Assembly (NCBI RefSeq): GCF_004366735.1
Contig: NZ_SOQX01000002.1
Coordinates: forward strand, 1-64,000
Direction: 5' to 3'
Origin: Thiohalophilus thiocyanatoxydans
Lineage (GTDB): Bacteria; Pseudomonadota; Gammaproteobacteria; UBA6429; Thiohalophilaceae
DNA: 64,000 nt
The notes below the pieces were generated by a model. That model was not told the DNA's origin. It did no database searches and saw nothing but the letters and a program-made list of their open reading frames with translations. The translations under genes and the position numbers were made by a program. Shown piece by piece: positions 36,059 through 47,274 of the stretch; the stretch's first letter is position 1; each line of letters opens with the position of its first letter.

Positions 36059-36382
36059 TCAGCGTTCCAGGTACTGAAGTTTGTCCGGTACGCCGTCCCA
36101 CTCCTTGGCATCGGGCGGGGGATCTTTGATTTCCATGATCACCGGCCATTCCCGGGACAGCTCGGCATTGAGTTCAATGAAGTTTTCCATCCCGGCGGGC
36201 ACATCGTCCTCGGCGAAAATCGCTTCGGCCGGGCACTCCGGTTCGCACAGGGTGCAGTCGATGCACTCTTCGGGATCGATCGCCAGAAAGTTGGGACCTT
36301 CGTGAAAGCAGTCGACAGGACACACCTCAACGCAGTCGGTGTACTTGCATTTGATACAGTTGTCGGTGACCACGTAAGTCAT
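36059..36382 (-). CDS. fdxA: 7Fe ferredoxin FdxA
   Basis: A 107-residue ferredoxin that should bind one [3Fe-4S] and one [4Fe-4S] cluster. The N-terminal [20 protein letters not shown] and the following [17 protein letters not shown] carry the cysteines. The C-terminus [13 protein letters not shown] is typical of FdxA. The ATG at 36382 is chosen because AAGGAG lies 7 nt upstream; the ATG at 36388 is too close to it. mutS-fdxA adjacency is common in gammaproteobacteria. Confidence 0.94.
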   Translation of the reverse strand: MTYVVTDNCIKCKYTDCVEVCPVDCFHEGPNFLAIDPEECIDCTLCEPECPAEAIFAEDDVPAGMENFIELNAELSREWPVIMEIKDPPPDAKEWDGVPDKLQYLER

Positions 36383-36503
36383 GTGCATGCTCCTTAATCT
36401 GTTCAGCAAGGTCGAACCCGGGTTCCGTTCCAGGATATCGGTTCGACGGGCAATTCAATAAGAGTATGGTAGCGTGAAACGCGGGCGAGGTGCGAGCCCG
36501 GGC

Positions 36504-39059
36504 TTACGGGCCGAGTAACTTTTTCAGCTGGTAGATCTGTTCCAGCGCCTGGCGGGGTGACAGCTCGTCCGCGTCCAGCTGGCGCAGGGTGGACAGGACG
36601 GGATGCTCGTCGGGTTCCGGGGTGGTCGGTGGCGGGACGGAAACATGCTCGCCCTGTTCCAGTTGTTGCAGCTTGGCCTGCGCCTGTTCGAGCACCGCGC
36701 GCGGCACGCCGGCCAGGGCGGCCACATGCAGGCCGTAACTGCGACTGGCCGGACCGGGTTTGACCTGGTGCAAAAAAACGATCTGCTCGCCGTGTTCGCG
36801 GGCGTCCAGATGCACGTTGCGACAGTGCGGCAGCAGCTCCGGCAGCCGGGTCATCTCGAAATAGTGGGTGGCGAACAGGGTATAGGCCTGGATCCGGGTC
36901 AGCAGATCCCGGGCGCTGGCCCAGGCCAGGGCCAGTCCGTCGAAGGTGCTGGTGCCGCGGCCGATCTCGTCCATTAATACCAGGCTGTGCCGGGTGGCGT
37001 GATGCAGGATGTTGGCGGTTTCGGTCATCTCCACCATAAAGGTGGAGCGTCCCCCGGCGAGATCGTCGGCGGCGCCGATGCGGGTGAATATGCGATCCAC
37101 CGGCCCGATCCGCGCCGATTCGGCCGGCACATAACTGCCGATATGGGCGAGCAGGGTGATCAGCGCGATCTGACGCATATAGGTGGATTTGCCGCCCATG
37201 TTGGGGCCGGTGATGATCAGCATGCGGGTCGTCTCATCCAGCTCGAGATCATTGGGGGTGAACGGGGTCGACTGCACCTGTTCGATGACCGGGTGGCGGC
37301 CGGCGCTGATCTGCAGCCCCTCGTCGGGTACCAGTTGCGGGCAGCGCAGATTCAGTGCCGCCGCGCGCTCGGCCAGGTTGCCCAGCGCATCCAGTTGGGC
37401 CAGGGCGGCGGCGCACGCCTGCAGATCCCGATGCTCGGTGTTGAGCCGATCCAGCAGTTGATCGTACAGCGCCTTTTCCCGGGCCAGGGCCCGTTCGTTG
37501 GCGCTCAATACCTTGTCTTCGAGCGCTTTGAGCTCCGGGGTGATATAGCGCTCGGCGGCCTTCAGGGTCTGGCGGCGTTGGTAATGGGCGGGTACCGATT
37601 CGGCCCGGGCGCGGCTGATCTCGATGTAATAACCGTGAACCCGGTTGTAGCCGACCTTGAGCGTGGGGATGCCTGACTGGTCCCGCTCGCGCTGCTCCAG
37701 CTCGGCCAGCACATCGCCAACGTTGTGCTGCAGATCGCGCAGCTCATCCAGCTCGCTGTCATAGCCTTCGGCGATCACCCCGCCGTCACGGATCAGCAGC
37801 GGTGGTTGTTCCACCAGCGCCTGCTCGAGCAGGGCGACGATCTGCGGAAACGGCCGGGCCTGTTCGGCCAGCTCGTCGAGCAGCGGATTGTCGCTCGCCA
37901 GCTCGCCCAGCTGCCGCTGCAGCTCGGGCAGCACCGCCAGCGCCACGCTCAACTGGCGCAGATCCCGCGGCCGGGCCGACTTCAGAGCCACCCGGGTCAG
38001 AATCCGTTCGATATCGCCGACCTGATTGAGCAGTTCGCGCAGCGGGGCATAACGCTCGTCTTCCAGCCATAAGCCGATCAGTGCCTGGCGCTGGCGCAGC
38101 CGGGCCTGAGCCCGCAATGGCCGATTGATCCAGCGGCGCAGCAGGCGGCTGCCCATCGGGGTGACGCAACGGTCCATGATCCCCGCCAGGGTGTGGGCGT
38201 GCTGGCCGGCCAGATTCTGTTCCAGCTCCAGATTCTGGCGGGTAGCGGCATCCAGCAGCAGGCTCTGTTCCCGCTGTTCGCTGATCAGGCCGTGCAGATG
38301 GGGCAGCACGCCGCACTGGGTCTCCTGCACATAACGCAACAGCGCGCCGGCGGCGGCGATCGCCAGCGGCCAGTCATCGCAGCCGAAACCGGCCAGGTGC
38401 CGGGTCTGAAACTGCTCGCACAACAGGCGATAGGCGCTGTCGTGATCGAAGAACCAGGGTGGACGGGGTTTGATGGCCAGCACCCGGGAATCGAGCGGGT
38501 CGCTGTTAAAGCTCTCCTCGACCAGCAGCTCGGCCGGTTGCAGACGTACCAGCTCCGAGTGCAACGCCTCGTTGCCTTGCAGCTGCTGGACGCTGAAGCG
38601 GCCGCTGCTGAGATCAAGACAGGCCAGCCCATAGTGATCCTGGCGGGCATAGAGGGCGGCGACCAGGTTGTCGCGACGTTCTTCCAGCAGGGCCTCGTCG
38701 GTCAGGGTACCGGGGGTGACGATGCGTACCACTTCGCGCTTGACCGGTCCCTTGCTGGTGGCCGGATCGCCGATCTGTTCGCAGATGGCCACCGACTCGC
38801 CCTGGCGCACCAGTCGGGCGAGATAACTCTCCACCGCGTGATAGGGCACCCCGGCCATCGGAATCGGCTGGCCCGCCGACTGGCCGCGCTGAGTGAGGGT
38901 GATGTCGAGCAGACGAGCCGCGCGTTTGGCGTCGTCGTAGAACAGCTCGTAAAAATCGCCCATGCGATAAAACAGCAGAATATCCGGATAGCTCGCCTTG
39001 AGCTGCAGATACTGCTGCATCATCGGCGTGTGCCGGGAAGTGGGTGCGGTGCTCGACAT
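36504..39059 (-). CDS. mutS: DNA mismatch repair protein MutS
   Basis: MutS recognises mismatches and starts repair. The 851-residue protein has the mismatch-binding motif [14 protein letters not shown] (with the Phe-x-Glu wedge), Walker [15 protein letters not shown] near residue 618, and ABC-ATPase motifs [19 protein letters not shown] and [16 protein letters not shown]. The C-terminus [17 protein letters not shown] is conserved. The ATG at 39059 agrees with the family N-terminus; the open frame extends to 39128. Confidence 0.97.
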   Translation of the reverse strand: MSSTAPTSRHTPMMQQYLQLKASYPDILLFYRMGDFYELFYDDAKRAARLLDITLTQRGQSAGQPIPMAGVPYHAVESYLARLVRQGESVAICEQIGDPATSKGPVKREVVRIVTPGTLTDEALLEERRDNLVAALYARQDHYGLACLDLSSGRFSVQQLQGNEALHSELVRLQPAELLVEESFNSDPLDSRVLAIKPRPPWFFDHDSAYRLLCEQFQTRHLAGFGCDDWPLAIAAAGALLRYVQETQCGVLPHLHGLISEQREQSLLLDAATRQNLELEQNLAGQHAHTLAGIMDRCVTPMGSRLLRRWINRPLRAQARLRQRQALIGLWLEDERYAPLRELLNQVGDIERILTRVALKSARPRDLRQLSVALAVLPELQRQLGELASDNPLLDELAEQARPFPQIVALLEQALVEQPPLLIRDGGVIAEGYDSELDELRDLQHNVGDVLAELEQRERDQSGIPTLKVGYNRVHGYYIEISRARAESVPAHYQRRQTLKAAERYITPELKALEDKVLSANERALAREKALYDQLLDRLNTEHRDLQACAAALAQLDALGNLAERAAALNLRCPQLVPDEGLQISAGRHPVIEQVQSTPFTPNDLELDETTRMLIITGPNMGGKSTYMRQIALITLLAHIGSYVPAESARIGPVDRIFTRIGAADDLAGGRSTFMVEMTETANILHHATRHSLVLMDEIGRGTSTFDGLALAWASARDLLTRIQAYTLFATHYFEMTRLPELLPHCRNVHLDAREHGEQIVFLHQVKPGPASRSYGLHVAALAGVPRAVLEQAQAKLQQLEQGEHVSVPPPTTPEPDEHPVLSTLRQLDADELSPRQALEQIYQLKKLLGP

Positions 39060-39367
39060 GGGCTGTGAGTTTATCGACTTTGCTGCGTTCGGGAAACTGC
39101 CCGGCGTTTTCGAGGCCCTGGAAATCAACGCGGAGATCGCGGAGTCGCAGAGACGCGGAGAATTTATTAAATGGTTTTTTGGAGCAAGGAAGGCATGGCG
39201 CCGGGCATACAGGATAAAGTTGAAAAAGCCTTTATTGATTTTTCCTCGTCACTCGTCCCTCGTACCTCGTCACTGAATCGGCTTGCGCCGATTCGACAGC
39301 TGCCATACAGTTTCTCCCATAATAAGAACGTCGGTGAACCGGCGTAATCGATGGAGGAGAGACCGGA
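39060..39367. repeat. mutS-pilZ gap with CTCGTNN heptamers
   Basis: Four heptamers CTCGTCA, CTCGTCC, CTCGTAC, CTCGTCA run without interruption at 39245-39272. A CGCGGAGATCGCGGAGTCGC type dispersed repeat lies near 39128-39160. No gene is visible. The divergent mutS and pilZ promoters must lie here, but I see no strong consensus. Confidence 0.65.
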
Positions 39368-39676
39368 ATGCCAAGGGATTATGACGAAAAGCGCGATTTC
39401 ATTCGGGTGGAGGTGGATTGTGATATCCGCTTCAAGCCGCAAGGAAGCGAGCAGGAGGCGATCGGGCGGCTGGCCAATCTCAGTGGACGGGGACTGATGT
39501 TTATTGCCGCCAACGAGATACCGGTGGATACGCAGGTCGAGATTTATGTCGAATCGGACCCGCAGATCAATGCGCCGCTGCATGCCGTGGTGCGGGTGGT
39601 GCGCATGGCCAAACAGCGTCGCGGGGACGGTTATGAGATCGGCGCCATTATTACCAGTGTTCTGGATGAAGAATGA
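39368..39676 (+). CDS. PilZ domain protein
   Basis: A 102-residue single-domain PilZ protein. The N-terminal DEKRDFIRVEVDCD gives the RxxxR-like element in a shortened form (only one Arg-x-x-Ile-Arg), and LANLSGRGLMFI gives NxSxxG. It therefore probably binds cyclic di-GMP. GGAGGAGAG precedes the start. It stands alone before pncC. Confidence 0.85.
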   Translation: MPRDYDEKRDFIRVEVDCDIRFKPQGSEQEAIGRLANLSGRGLMFIAANEIPVDTQVEIYVESDPQINAPLHAVVRVVRMAKQRRGDGYEIGAIITSVLDEE

Positions 39677-39706
39677 GCCGGCCGACAGGCTGCCCGGGTG
39701 CGGCCG

Positions 39707-40222
39707 ATGAGTCGGGTGCCGGGCGACGAGGTCCTGCTGGCACTGGCGCACCGGATCGGTGAGCGGCTGGGGGACGCCCATCTGCAACTGGCCACGGCCG
39801 AATCCTGTACCGGCGGCTGGGTTGCCAAGCTGCTGACCGATGTGCCGGGTTGTTCCGCCTGGTTCGAGCGCGGTTTTGTCACCTATACCAATCAGTCCAA
39901 ACAGGATCTGCTGGGCGTCCCGGCCGACGTGTTGGACGAACACGGTGCGGTGAGCGAGGCGACGGTGCGTGCCATGGCCGAAGGGGCGCTGCATCACAGC
40001 AAGGCCAGCCTGACGCTGTCGGTCAGCGGTATTGCCGGGCCCGGCGGCGGTCGCCCCGACAAGCCGGTGGGGCTGATCTGGTTCGGCTGGGCGCAACAGG
40101 CTGCGCCGGGCAAACCGGACGTGCGCAGTGAGTCCCGGCAGTTCAACGGCAATCGGGACGCGGTCCGCCGCCAGGCGGTGGCCCGGGCGCTGGAAGGCGT
40201 GCTCGAATTGACCGGTGGCTGA
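39707..40222 (+). CDS. pncC: Nicotinamide-nucleotide amidohydrolase (CinA C-terminal type)
   Basis: A 171-residue CinA-C domain protein that deamidates NMN to nicotinate mononucleotide in pyridine nucleotide recycling. The signature is LATAESCTGGWVAKLLTDVPG with the catalytic Ser, followed by YTNQSKQDLLGVP, GAVSEATVRAMAEGAL and SVSGIAGPGGGRPDKPVG. A pncC-recA order is common in gammaproteobacteria. GTG at 39698 is an alternative start. Confidence 0.93.
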   Translation: MSRVPGDEVLLALAHRIGERLGDAHLQLATAESCTGGWVAKLLTDVPGCSAWFERGFVTYTNQSKQDLLGVPADVLDEHGAVSEATVRAMAEGALHHSKASLTLSVSGIAGPGGGRPDKPVGLIWFGWAQQAAPGKPDVRSESRQFNGNRDAVRRQAVARALEGVLELTGG

Positions 40223-40778
40223 GGCCCGCCAACGGTTGTTCCTGGCCCTCTGGCCGCCACCGGAGCTGGCCACGCGGTTGCATCGGGTGGCGACGCAGCA
40301 GTTCGCTGATCAGCATGCCCGTTGCCTGACGGCAGCACAGATCCATCTGACACTCTTTTATCTGGGCCCGTCCGACACCGAGCAGCGCCGCTGTGCCGAG
40401 AAGGTTGCCACCACGCTCGAGACGCCGCCCTTTACCCTGGCCCTCTCCCGCCTGGGCCACTGGCCCCGTCCCCGGGTCGGCTGGATTGCCCCCGAGGAGT
40501 CCCCACTGGGGTTGATCACCCTGGTGAGCCGGTTGCAGCCGGGGTTGGGCGAATGCGGCTTTCGGATCGATTCGCGTCCCTGGCAGGCCCATCTGACCCT
40601 GGTGCGCAAGCTGCGTCGGCCGCCGCTGAGTGAAGCGATTGAACAACCGCTACTGTGGCCGGTCAGCGAGTTCGTACTGGTCGAATCCCGGACCCGGCCG
40701 ACCGGGGTCGAATATCGGATCCTGCAACGCTGGCCGCTGAACGATCAGGACCTTCGGGAAAACCACCGGCTGTGCTGA
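40215..40778 (+). CDS. thpR: RNA 2',3'-cyclic phosphodiesterase
   Basis: A 187-residue LigT/2H-phosphoesterase. The two HxTx motifs are HLTLFYLG (near residue 43) and HLTLVRKL (near 126). These enzymes hydrolyse 2',3'-cyclic phosphate ends of RNA. The GTG start overlaps the end of pncC by 8 bp, so translation is probably coupled. Placed between pncC and recA. Confidence 0.9.
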   Translation: MAEARQRLFLALWPPPELATRLHRVATQQFADQHARCLTAAQIHLTLFYLGPSDTEQRRCAEKVATTLETPPFTLALSRLGHWPRPRVGWIAPEESPLGLITLVSRLQPGLGECGFRIDSRPWQAHLTLVRKLRRPPLSEAIEQPLLWPVSEFVLVESRTRPTGVEYRILQRWPLNDQDLRENHRLC

Positions 40779-41006
40779 AGCCACCGGAGCCACTGAAAAA
40801 GCCTGTGACATATGCAGGTTATTCCGTGGCTTCGGTGTTTTCGGTCGCGGCGTTGTAAAGACCGGCAGGCGGTGTTCGGGCGACCTCGGGCCGGGGCAAA
40901 TCGAGGCTAGGCCATCGTCGGGATTGTGTGAAATAATGGCGTCGGGTTACGAGTGGGCGTGGGACCAGGGATAGGGTTTCATTCGACAAGTTATGGGAGA
41001 AACATC

Positions 41007-42077
41007 ATGGATGCAGACAAGAAAAAGGCACTCAGCGCCGCACTGAGCCAGATCGAAAAACAGTTCGGCAAGGGGTCGGTCATGCGCATGGGCGACACCT
41101 CGGCGGTGCGCAATGTGGAGGCCATTTCCACCGGTTCGCTGGGGCTGGATATCGCCCTGGGCGTGGGCGGCCTGCCCAAGGGCCGGGTGGTGGAGATCTA
41201 CGGTCCGGAATCCTCGGGCAAGACCACGCTGACTCTGCAGGTGATCGCCGAATGCCAGAAACACGGCGGCACGGCGGCCTTCGTGGATGCCGAGCATGCG
41301 CTGGATCCCCAGTATGCGGGGCGCCTGGGCGTGAACGTGGACGATCTGCTGGTTTCCCAGCCGGATACCGGCGAACAGGCCCTGGAGATCACCGACATGC
41401 TGGTACGCTCCAGTGCGGTGGACGTGGTGGTGGTCGACTCGGTGGCGGCACTGACCCCCAAGGCGGAAATCGAGGGCGATATGGGCGACACCCATGTCGG
41501 CCTGCAGGCACGACTGATGTCCCAGGCGCTGCGCAAACTGAGTGGCAATATCAAGCGCTCCAATACCCTGGTGATTTTCATTAACCAGATCCGGATGAAG
41601 ATCGGCGTTATGTTCGGTAGCCCGGAAACCACCACCGGTGGTAACGCGCTCAAGTTCTATGCCTCCGTGCGCCTGGATATCCGGCGTATCGGTTCGATCA
41701 AAAAGGGTGACGAGGTCATCGGTAACGAGACCCGGGTCAAGGTGCTGAAGAACAAGGTGGCGCCGCCGTTCAAACAGGTGGAATTCGACCTGCTGTACAA
41801 CGAAGGCATCTCCCGCGAGGGCGAGATCATCGATCTCGGGGTCAAGGAAGGGCTGGTGGATAAATCCGGCGCCTGGTACAGCTATAACGGTGAGCGCATC
41901 GGTCAGGGCAAGGATAACGTGCGCAACTTCCTCAAGGAGCATCCGCAGATGGCGCAGGATATCGAAGCCCAGATCCGCGACAAGCTGCTGCCCAAGCCGG
42001 CCGAAGGTAAGGCGGAAGCCGCGCCCGATGTGGAGGGCGACGCCGCGCTGGAAGAGGCCGAAACCGAACAAGCCTGA
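41007..42077 (+). CDS. recA: Recombinase RecA
   Basis: RecA forms filaments on single-stranded DNA for homologous recombination and LexA cleavage. The 356-residue protein starts [20 protein letters not shown], has Walker [10 protein letters not shown] at 66-74, and contains [15 protein letters not shown] and [14 protein letters not shown]. The acidic tail is typical. GGGAG lies before the ATG. I found no clean LexA box (CTGT-N8-ACAG) upstream. No intein is present. Confidence 0.98.
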   Translation: MDADKKKALSAALSQIEKQFGKGSVMRMGDTSAVRNVEAISTGSLGLDIALGVGGLPKGRVVEIYGPESSGKTTLTLQVIAECQKHGGTAAFVDAEHALDPQYAGRLGVNVDDLLVSQPDTGEQALEITDMLVRSSAVDVVVVDSVAALTPKAEIEGDMGDTHVGLQARLMSQALRKLSGNIKRSNTLVIFINQIRMKIGVMFGSPETTTGGNALKFYASVRLDIRRIGSIKKGDEVIGNETRVKVLKNKVAPPFKQVEFDLLYNEGISREGEIIDLGVKEGLVDKSGAWYSYNGERIGQGKDNVRNFLKEHPQMAQDIEAQIRDKLLPKPAEGKAEAAPDVEGDAALEEAETEQA

Positions 42078-42101
42078 TGGCGGTGACGCCGGTTCGGCTG
42101 T

Positions 42102-42542
42102 ATGGCTAAAAGCGTCCGTGAAGCGGCGATGGATCTGTTGTCCCGCCGCGAACACAGTACCTGTGAGCTGCAGCAAAAGCTGGTGCGCAAGGGGTATGCC
42201 GAAGAGGAAGTCGCTTCGGCATTGCAGCGCCTTGCGGATGAAAACCTGTTGAGTGACGAACGGTTCGTGGAAGCGTTCGTCCATTCCCGGCAGACCCGGG
42301 GCTCCGGGCCGCGCAAGATCATTGCCGAACTGTCGCAAAAAGGTGTCAGCGAGACGCTGATCTCCCAATACCTGGATGAACGCAGCCCGGTCTGGATCGA
42401 TCTGGCCAGGGAGGTGCGTGTCAGGAAATTCGGCGCTGCTTTACCCGAGGAGTACAGGGAAAAAGCCCGGCAGATGCGCTTTTTGCAGCAGCGCGGATTT
42501 ACCACCGAGCAGATTCAAAACGTGGTACGGGATGATGACTGA
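42102..42542 (+). CDS. recX: RecA regulator RecX
   Basis: A 146-residue helical protein that limits RecA filament growth. The typical RecX repeats are visible: AAMDLLSRREHSTCELQQKL, ASALQRLADENLLSDERFVE and MRFLQQRGFTTEQIQNVV. It lies 24 bp after recA on the same strand. Confidence 0.94.
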   Translation: MAKSVREAAMDLLSRREHSTCELQQKLVRKGYAEEEVASALQRLADENLLSDERFVEAFVHSRQTRGSGPRKIIAELSQKGVSETLISQYLDERSPVWIDLAREVRVRKFGAALPEEYREKARQMRFLQQRGFTTEQIQNVVRDDD

Positions 42543-42740
42543 CATTTCAGGCAATTGATTTCAGTTGTTTGTTGCCATATATCTCTCGCAGAGACGCAGA
42601 GACGCAGAGCTCGCAGAGATTAATTTTGCTTTGCGGCTCTGCACCCACACAACGGGCATAAACGTCTTTGCGAGAGTCAACGATGTAGATACTTTGCCGA
42701 TAACTGAACCGTTTGTTGATGCAGCGAGACTGGAAGACCC
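42543..42740. repeat. recX-alaS gap with dispersed repeats
   Basis: CTCGCAGAGACGCAGAGACG near 42585 and GCACCCACACAACGGGCAT then AAACGTCTTTGCGAGAG (about 42640-42676) are copies of families also seen near 11552, 12164, 27277 and 28390. The first and last parts are inverted (TCTCGCAGAGACG and TCTTTGCGAGAG), so the element could fold on itself. Confidence 0.6.
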
Positions 42741-45374
42741 ATGATGAACAGCAGTGCTGAATTACGTACAGCCTTTTTGGAATACTTTCGCGAGCGGGGC
42801 CACGAAGTCGTCGCCTCCAGCCCGCTGGTGCCGGCCAATGATCCGACCCTGCTGTTCACCAATGCCGGTATGGTGCAGTTCAAGGAGACCTTCCTCGGTC
42901 AGGAGTCGCGTCCCTACAAGCGGGCGGTCAGCTCCCAGCGCTGTGTGCGCGCCGGCGGCAAGCACAACGATCTGGAAAACGTCGGCTATACCGCCCGCCA
43001 TCACACCTTTTTCGAGATGCTGGGCAACTTCAGCTTCGGTGATTATTTCAAGCGCGAGGCGATCGGGTATGCCTGGGAATTTTTGACCGACGTGTTGAAA
43101 CTGCCGGCGGATAAGTTATGGGTGACCGTCTATCAGGACGACGAGGACGCGGCGAACATCTGGCTCAAGGAGATCGGTGTGGATGAACAACGCTTCACCC
43201 GTATCGGCGACAAGCCGGGCGGCAAGCGTTACGAGAGCGACAACTTCTGGTCCATGGGCGACACCGGCCCCTGCGGTCCCTGTACCGAGATTTTCTACGA
43301 CCACGGTCCCGAAGTCCCCGGCGGTCCGCCCGGCACGCCCGACGAGGACGGCGATCGCTATATCGAGATCTGGAACCTGGTCTTCATGCAGTACGACCGG
43401 GACAAGAGCGGTACCCTCAATCCGCTGCCCAGTCCGTCGGTCGATACCGGCATGGGGCTGGAGCGTCTTGCTGCGGTCATGCAGGGCGTGCACAGCAATT
43501 ACGAGATCGATCTGTTTCAGCGCCTGATCGACGCCGCGGCGAAAGTCACTGGCTGTCAAGACAGGCAGGATAACTCTCTCAAGGTGATCGCCGATCACAT
43601 TCGCTCCTGCAGCTTTTTGATCGTTGACGGCGTGATGCCCTCCAACGAAGGCCGTGGTTATGTGCTGCGACGCATCATCCGCCGGGCGATTCGCCACGGC
43701 CACAAGCTGGGGGCGCCGCAGGGTTTTTTCCATCAGCTGGTGGAGTCGCTGGCCAGGGAGATGGGCGAGGCCTATCCCGAGCTGGTCAAACAGCAGACGA
43801 TGGTGGAGAAGATTCTCAAGCAGGAAGAGGCGCGCTTTGCCGAAACCCTGGAACAGGGCATGCAGATCCTGGATCAGGCGATCGCCGGGCTGCCCGACAA
43901 GACGATCCCCGGCGAGACCATTTTCAAGCTCTACGACACCTTCGGCTTCCCGGTGGATCTGACCAATGACATCGCCCGCGAGCGCGGTCTGCAACTGGAT
44001 ATGGCCGGTTTCGATAAGGCGATGGCCGCCCAGCGCGAACGGGCCCGTTCCGCCAGTCAGTTCGACGTCGACTACGGCGAGGCCGTGCAGGTGGAAGGCG
44101 AGACCGAGTTTACCGGCTACGCGCAGCTGGCCGGCCCGGCTACGGTCGAGGCGATTTATCAAAACGGCCAGCCGGTGGACGAACTGGGCCAGGGCGAGGC
44201 CGGGATGCTGGTGCTGGATCGCACGCCGTTTTACGCCGAGGGCGGTGGCCAGGTGGGCGATCGTGGCCGGCTGCAGTCGGACGGGGGTAAATTCACGGTC
44301 GAGGACACCCGCAAACAGGGCGGCAAGGTGTTCCTGCACTTCGGCAAGGTGACCGAGGGCGCGATTAAAACCGGCGAACAGGTCGAGGCGAGCGTGGATG
44401 CCGAGCGCCGTCAGGCCACGGCCTATAACCATTCGGCCACTCATCTGCTGCATGCCGCGCTGCGCCAGGTGCTGGGCGAGCATGTCACCCAGAAGGGCTC
44501 GCTGGTGGACGCCGAGCGCCTGCGTTTCGACTTTGCCCATTTCGAGCCGATCAGTCGCGAACAGCTGCAGCAGATCGAGGCGCTGGTCAACGAACACATC
44601 CGCCGCAACCATCCGGTCGAGACCCGGGTCATGACCCCTGATGCGGCCCTGGCCGCCGGCGCATTGGCCCTGTTTGGCGAGAAATACGGGGAAGAAGTCC
44701 GGGTACTGCGCATGGGCGAGTTTTCCATGGAGCTGTGCGGCGGCACCCATGTGGCGCGCACCGGCGATATCGGCCTGTTCAAGATCGTCAGCGAGGGCGG
44801 CGTGGCCGCCGGGGTACGGCGTATCGAGGCGATGACCGGTCAGCGGGCCCTGCAGTGGGTGGAAGAGAACGAAGCGCAGCTGGATGAAATCGCTGCCCAG
44901 TTCAAGGGCGCCCGCGAGCAACTGGCCGAGCGGGTACACCAGACGCTGGAACAGAACCGTCAGCTGGAAAAAGAGGTGGAGCGGCTCAAGACCAAACTGG
45001 CCAGCAACCAGGGTGCTGATCTTGCCGCCCAGGCCCGGGAGATCGACGGGCTCCAGGTGCTGGCGGCCCGGCTCGACGGCGCCGATCCCAAATCGCTGCG
45101 CGACACCGTGGATCAGCTCAAGAACAAACTCGGTTCGGCGGCCGTGGTGCTGGCCACCGTCAGCGACGGCAAGGTGGCGCTGGTTGCCGGCGTGAGCAAG
45201 GACAATACCGATAAACTCAAAGCCGGCGAACTGGTGAATATGGTCGCGCAACAGGTTGGCGGCAAGGGCGGCGGCCGTCCCGACATGGCCCAGGCCGGCG
45301 GCAGTCAGCCCGAAGGACTGGATGCCGCCCTGGCCAGTGTCCCGGACTGGGTTCGCTCCCAGCTGGCCGGCTGA
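42741..45374 (+). CDS. alaS: Alanine-tRNA ligase
   Basis: An 877-residue class II synthetase. The N-terminal catalytic core has [16 protein letters not shown] and [18 protein letters not shown]. The editing domain contains the zinc ligands [11 protein letters not shown] and [13 protein letters not shown] (near residue 665). The C-terminal coiled coil and oligomerisation domain ([15 protein letters not shown]) are intact. ATG codons at 42741 and 42744 are equivalent starts. recX-alaS-lysC-csrA is the canonical gammaproteobacterial order. Confidence 0.97.
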   Translation: MMNSSAELRTAFLEYFRERGHEVVASSPLVPANDPTLLFTNAGMVQFKETFLGQESRPYKRAVSSQRCVRAGGKHNDLENVGYTARHHTFFEMLGNFSFGDYFKREAIGYAWEFLTDVLKLPADKLWVTVYQDDEDAANIWLKEIGVDEQRFTRIGDKPGGKRYESDNFWSMGDTGPCGPCTEIFYDHGPEVPGGPPGTPDEDGDRYIEIWNLVFMQYDRDKSGTLNPLPSPSVDTGMGLERLAAVMQGVHSNYEIDLFQRLIDAAAKVTGCQDRQDNSLKVIADHIRSCSFLIVDGVMPSNEGRGYVLRRIIRRAIRHGHKLGAPQGFFHQLVESLAREMGEAYPELVKQQTMVEKILKQEEARFAETLEQGMQILDQAIAGLPDKTIPGETIFKLYDTFGFPVDLTNDIARERGLQLDMAGFDKAMAAQRERARSASQFDVDYGEAVQVEGETEFTGYAQLAGPATVEAIYQNGQPVDELGQGEAGMLVLDRTPFYAEGGGQVGDRGRLQSDGGKFTVEDTRKQGGKVFLHFGKVTEGAIKTGEQVEASVDAERRQATAYNHSATHLLHAALRQVLGEHVTQKGSLVDAERLRFDFAHFEPISREQLQQIEALVNEHIRRNHPVETRVMTPDAALAAGALALFGEKYGEEVRVLRMGEFSMELCGGTHVARTGDIGLFKIVSEGGVAAGVRRIEAMTGQRALQWVEENEAQLDEIAAQFKGAREQLAERVHQTLEQNRQLEKEVERLKTKLASNQGADLAAQAREIDGLQVLAARLDGADPKSLRDTVDQLKNKLGSAAVVLATVSDGKVALVAGVSKDNTDKLKAGELVNMVAQQVGGKGGGRPDMAQAGGSQPEGLDAALASVPDWVRSQLAG

Positions 45375-45545
45375 AGGCGCCTGGCCCCGGGGGGCGGTCG
45401 GGTCGCACCTGGCCGGTTTTTTTATTTTTCTGTCCGATGGCGGGTTGATCGAGGCCTTTTTCCTGTCTCCGGCGGGGATGCGCCTTTCAATCTTTTGTCA
45501 ACTAGTGTTTAATTTGCGCCCTTTGGGCACCGTGTAAAGGTTTTA

Positions 45546-46775
45546 ATGGCTCTTATTGTTCAAAAATACGGCGGTACGTCGGTTGGTACGGTTGAGAAAA
45601 TCGAGAATGTCGCCGACAAGGTGATCGCCAGTCGTCAGGCCGGCCACGACGTGGTGGTGGTCGTTTCCGCCATGAGCGGCGAGACCAACCGGTTGATCGA
45701 GCTGGCCAGCCAGGTGAGTGACCAGCCCGATCCGAGGGAGTACGATGTGCTGGTCTCCACCGGTGAACAGGTGACCATTGCCCTGCTGAGTATGGCCCTC
45801 AATGCCCGTGGCTATCCGGCCCGCTCCTACACCGGCTCGCAGGTGCATATTCTGACCGACAGCGCGCATACCAAGGCGCGGATCCTGGATATCGATGAAA
45901 GCCGCATGCGCACCGATCTGGATCAGGGCCGGGTCGTGGTGGTGGCAGGCTTTCAGGGACGGGATGAGGAGAACAATATCACCACCCTCGGTCGCGGGGG
46001 TTCCGATACCACCGCGGTGGCGCTGGCGGCGGCCCTGAAGGCCGACGAATGCCAGATCTATACCGACGTGGATGGTGTTTACACCACTGATCCCCGCGTC
46101 GTCGCTGATGCCCGGCGCCTGCAGCGTATCACCTTCGAGGAGATGCTGGAGATGGCCAGCCTGGGTTCGAAAGTCCTGCAGATCCGCGCGGTGGAATTTG
46201 CCGGCAAGTATAATGTCAATCTAAGAGTGCTTTCGTCCTTTGAAGAGGGCCCTGGCACACTGATCACTTACGAGGAACAAGCGGATATGGAACAACCTGT
46301 CATCTCCGGCATCGCCTTCAATCGCGATGAAGCCAAGCTGACGATTCTGGGCGTTCCGGATCAACCCGGTATGGCGTTCAGTATTCTGGGCCCGATTGGT
46401 GACGCCAATATTGAAGTCGATATGATCATCCAGAACGTCGGCGCCGACGGCACCACCGATTTTACCTTTACCGTGCATCGCAACGATTATGATAAAACCC
46501 TGAAACTGCTACAGGACGTTGCGGGCAAGCTGGGCGCGCGTGAGGTTGCAGGTGACAAATCCATTGTTAAAATTTCACTGGTTGGTGTGGGGATGCGTTC
46601 CCACGCCGGTGTCGCCAGTCAGATGTTTGAAACCCTGGCCAGGGAAGGAATCAATATCATGATGATATCCACCTCGGAAATTAAAATCTCCGTCGTCATC
46701 GAGGAAAAGTATCTCGAGCTGGGTGTACGGGCACTGCATAGCGCTTTCCAGCTTGAGCAGGAAATGACTCTGTAA
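45546..46775 (+). CDS. lysC: Aspartate kinase
   Basis: The enzyme phosphorylates aspartate, the first step to lysine, threonine and methionine. The 409-residue monofunctional form starts [19 protein letters not shown] and has [19 protein letters not shown]. Two C-terminal ACT domains follow ([20 protein letters not shown] and [20 protein letters not shown]). There is no fused homoserine dehydrogenase. Confidence 0.96.
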   Translation: MALIVQKYGGTSVGTVEKIENVADKVIASRQAGHDVVVVVSAMSGETNRLIELASQVSDQPDPREYDVLVSTGEQVTIALLSMALNARGYPARSYTGSQVHILTDSAHTKARILDIDESRMRTDLDQGRVVVVAGFQGRDEENNITTLGRGGSDTTAVALAAALKADECQIYTDVDGVYTTDPRVVADARRLQRITFEEMLEMASLGSKVLQIRAVEFAGKYNVNLRVLSSFEEGPGTLITYEEQADMEQPVISGIAFNRDEAKLTILGVPDQPGMAFSILGPIGDANIEVDMIIQNVGADGTTDFTFTVHRNDYDKTLKLLQDVAGKLGAREVAGDKSIVKISLVGVGMRSHAGVASQMFETLAREGINIMMISTSEIKISVVIEEKYLELGVRALHSAFQLEQEMTL

Positions 46776-46928
46776 ATCGGTCGGGGATCGTGAAATAACG
46801 ATCTTTTACCGGTTTTGATTTTATTAAAGTTTAGTGATCAGTTGACGATATCCAACGGGAGCCTGCCCGCTATCAGGCCGACCGAAGGACAGAAATGACC
46901 GAATTATCCGAAAAGGAGTTAGATTAAC

Positions 46929-47123
46929 ATGCTGATTTTGACCAGACGGGTGGGTGAAACACTCATGATTGGCGACGAAGTGACCGTGACAGTCCTGGGT
47001 GTCAAGGGCAACCAGGTACGTATCGGCGTCAATGCGCCGAAGGATGTCTCCGTCCACCGTGAGGAGATCTACGAGCGGATCAAGAGCGAAGATGACGGCA
47101 GCACCCGGGAGTCCGGCAGCTGA
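46929..47123 (+). CDS. csrA: Carbon storage regulator CsrA
   Basis: A 64-residue RNA-binding dimer that controls translation of target mRNAs. It starts [20 protein letters not shown] and has [28 protein letters not shown], with the RNA-contact residues L4/R6/R7 and R44-type arginine preserved. AAAAGGAG precedes the ATG. The position before tRNA-Ser is the standard csrA-serV arrangement. Confidence 0.97.
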   Translation: MLILTRRVGETLMIGDEVTVTVLGVKGNQVRIGVNAPKDVSVHREEIYERIKSEDDGSTRESGS

Positions 47124-47181
47124 GACTTTACCTCGGCCCCCGGCCCTAGTATCCTTTGCTCCCCCGGTAAAACGGGGTTCC

Positions 47182-47274
47182 GGAGAGATGGCCGAGTGGC
47201 TGAAGGCGCTCCCCTGCTAAGGGAGTATGGGGTTAATAGCTCCATCGAGGGTTCGAATCCCTCTCTCTCCGCCA
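47182..47274 (+). tRNA. tRNA-Ser(GCT)
   Basis: A 93-nt class II tRNA with encoded CCA. The acceptor GGAGAGA pairs with TCTCTCC, the anticodon stem CTCCC/GGGAG encloses loop CTGCTAA (anticodon GCT at 47216-47218), a long variable arm follows, and the T-arm has GGTTCGAATCC. The last 14 nt (47261-47274) form the left attachment repeat of the adjacent genomic island. Confidence 0.97.
47261..47274 (+). other. attL: tRNA-Ser 3' end of the genomic island
   Basis: CTCTCTCTCCGCCA, the end of tRNA-Ser, is repeated exactly at 59694-59707. The two copies bound a 12.4-kb segment with an integrase gene, the expected signature of integration into a tRNA 3' end. Confidence 0.85.

Noticed and set aside
40800-41006. 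A LexA box upstream of recA
   Set aside because: The best candidate, CTGTGACATATGCAGG, has the wrong spacing between the half-sites and only a partial second half.
43116-45251. A 711-codon minus-strand frame opposite alaS
   Set aside because: Long because of high GC content; no ribosome binding site, and composition rich in His/Gln/Leu as expected of an antisense shadow.
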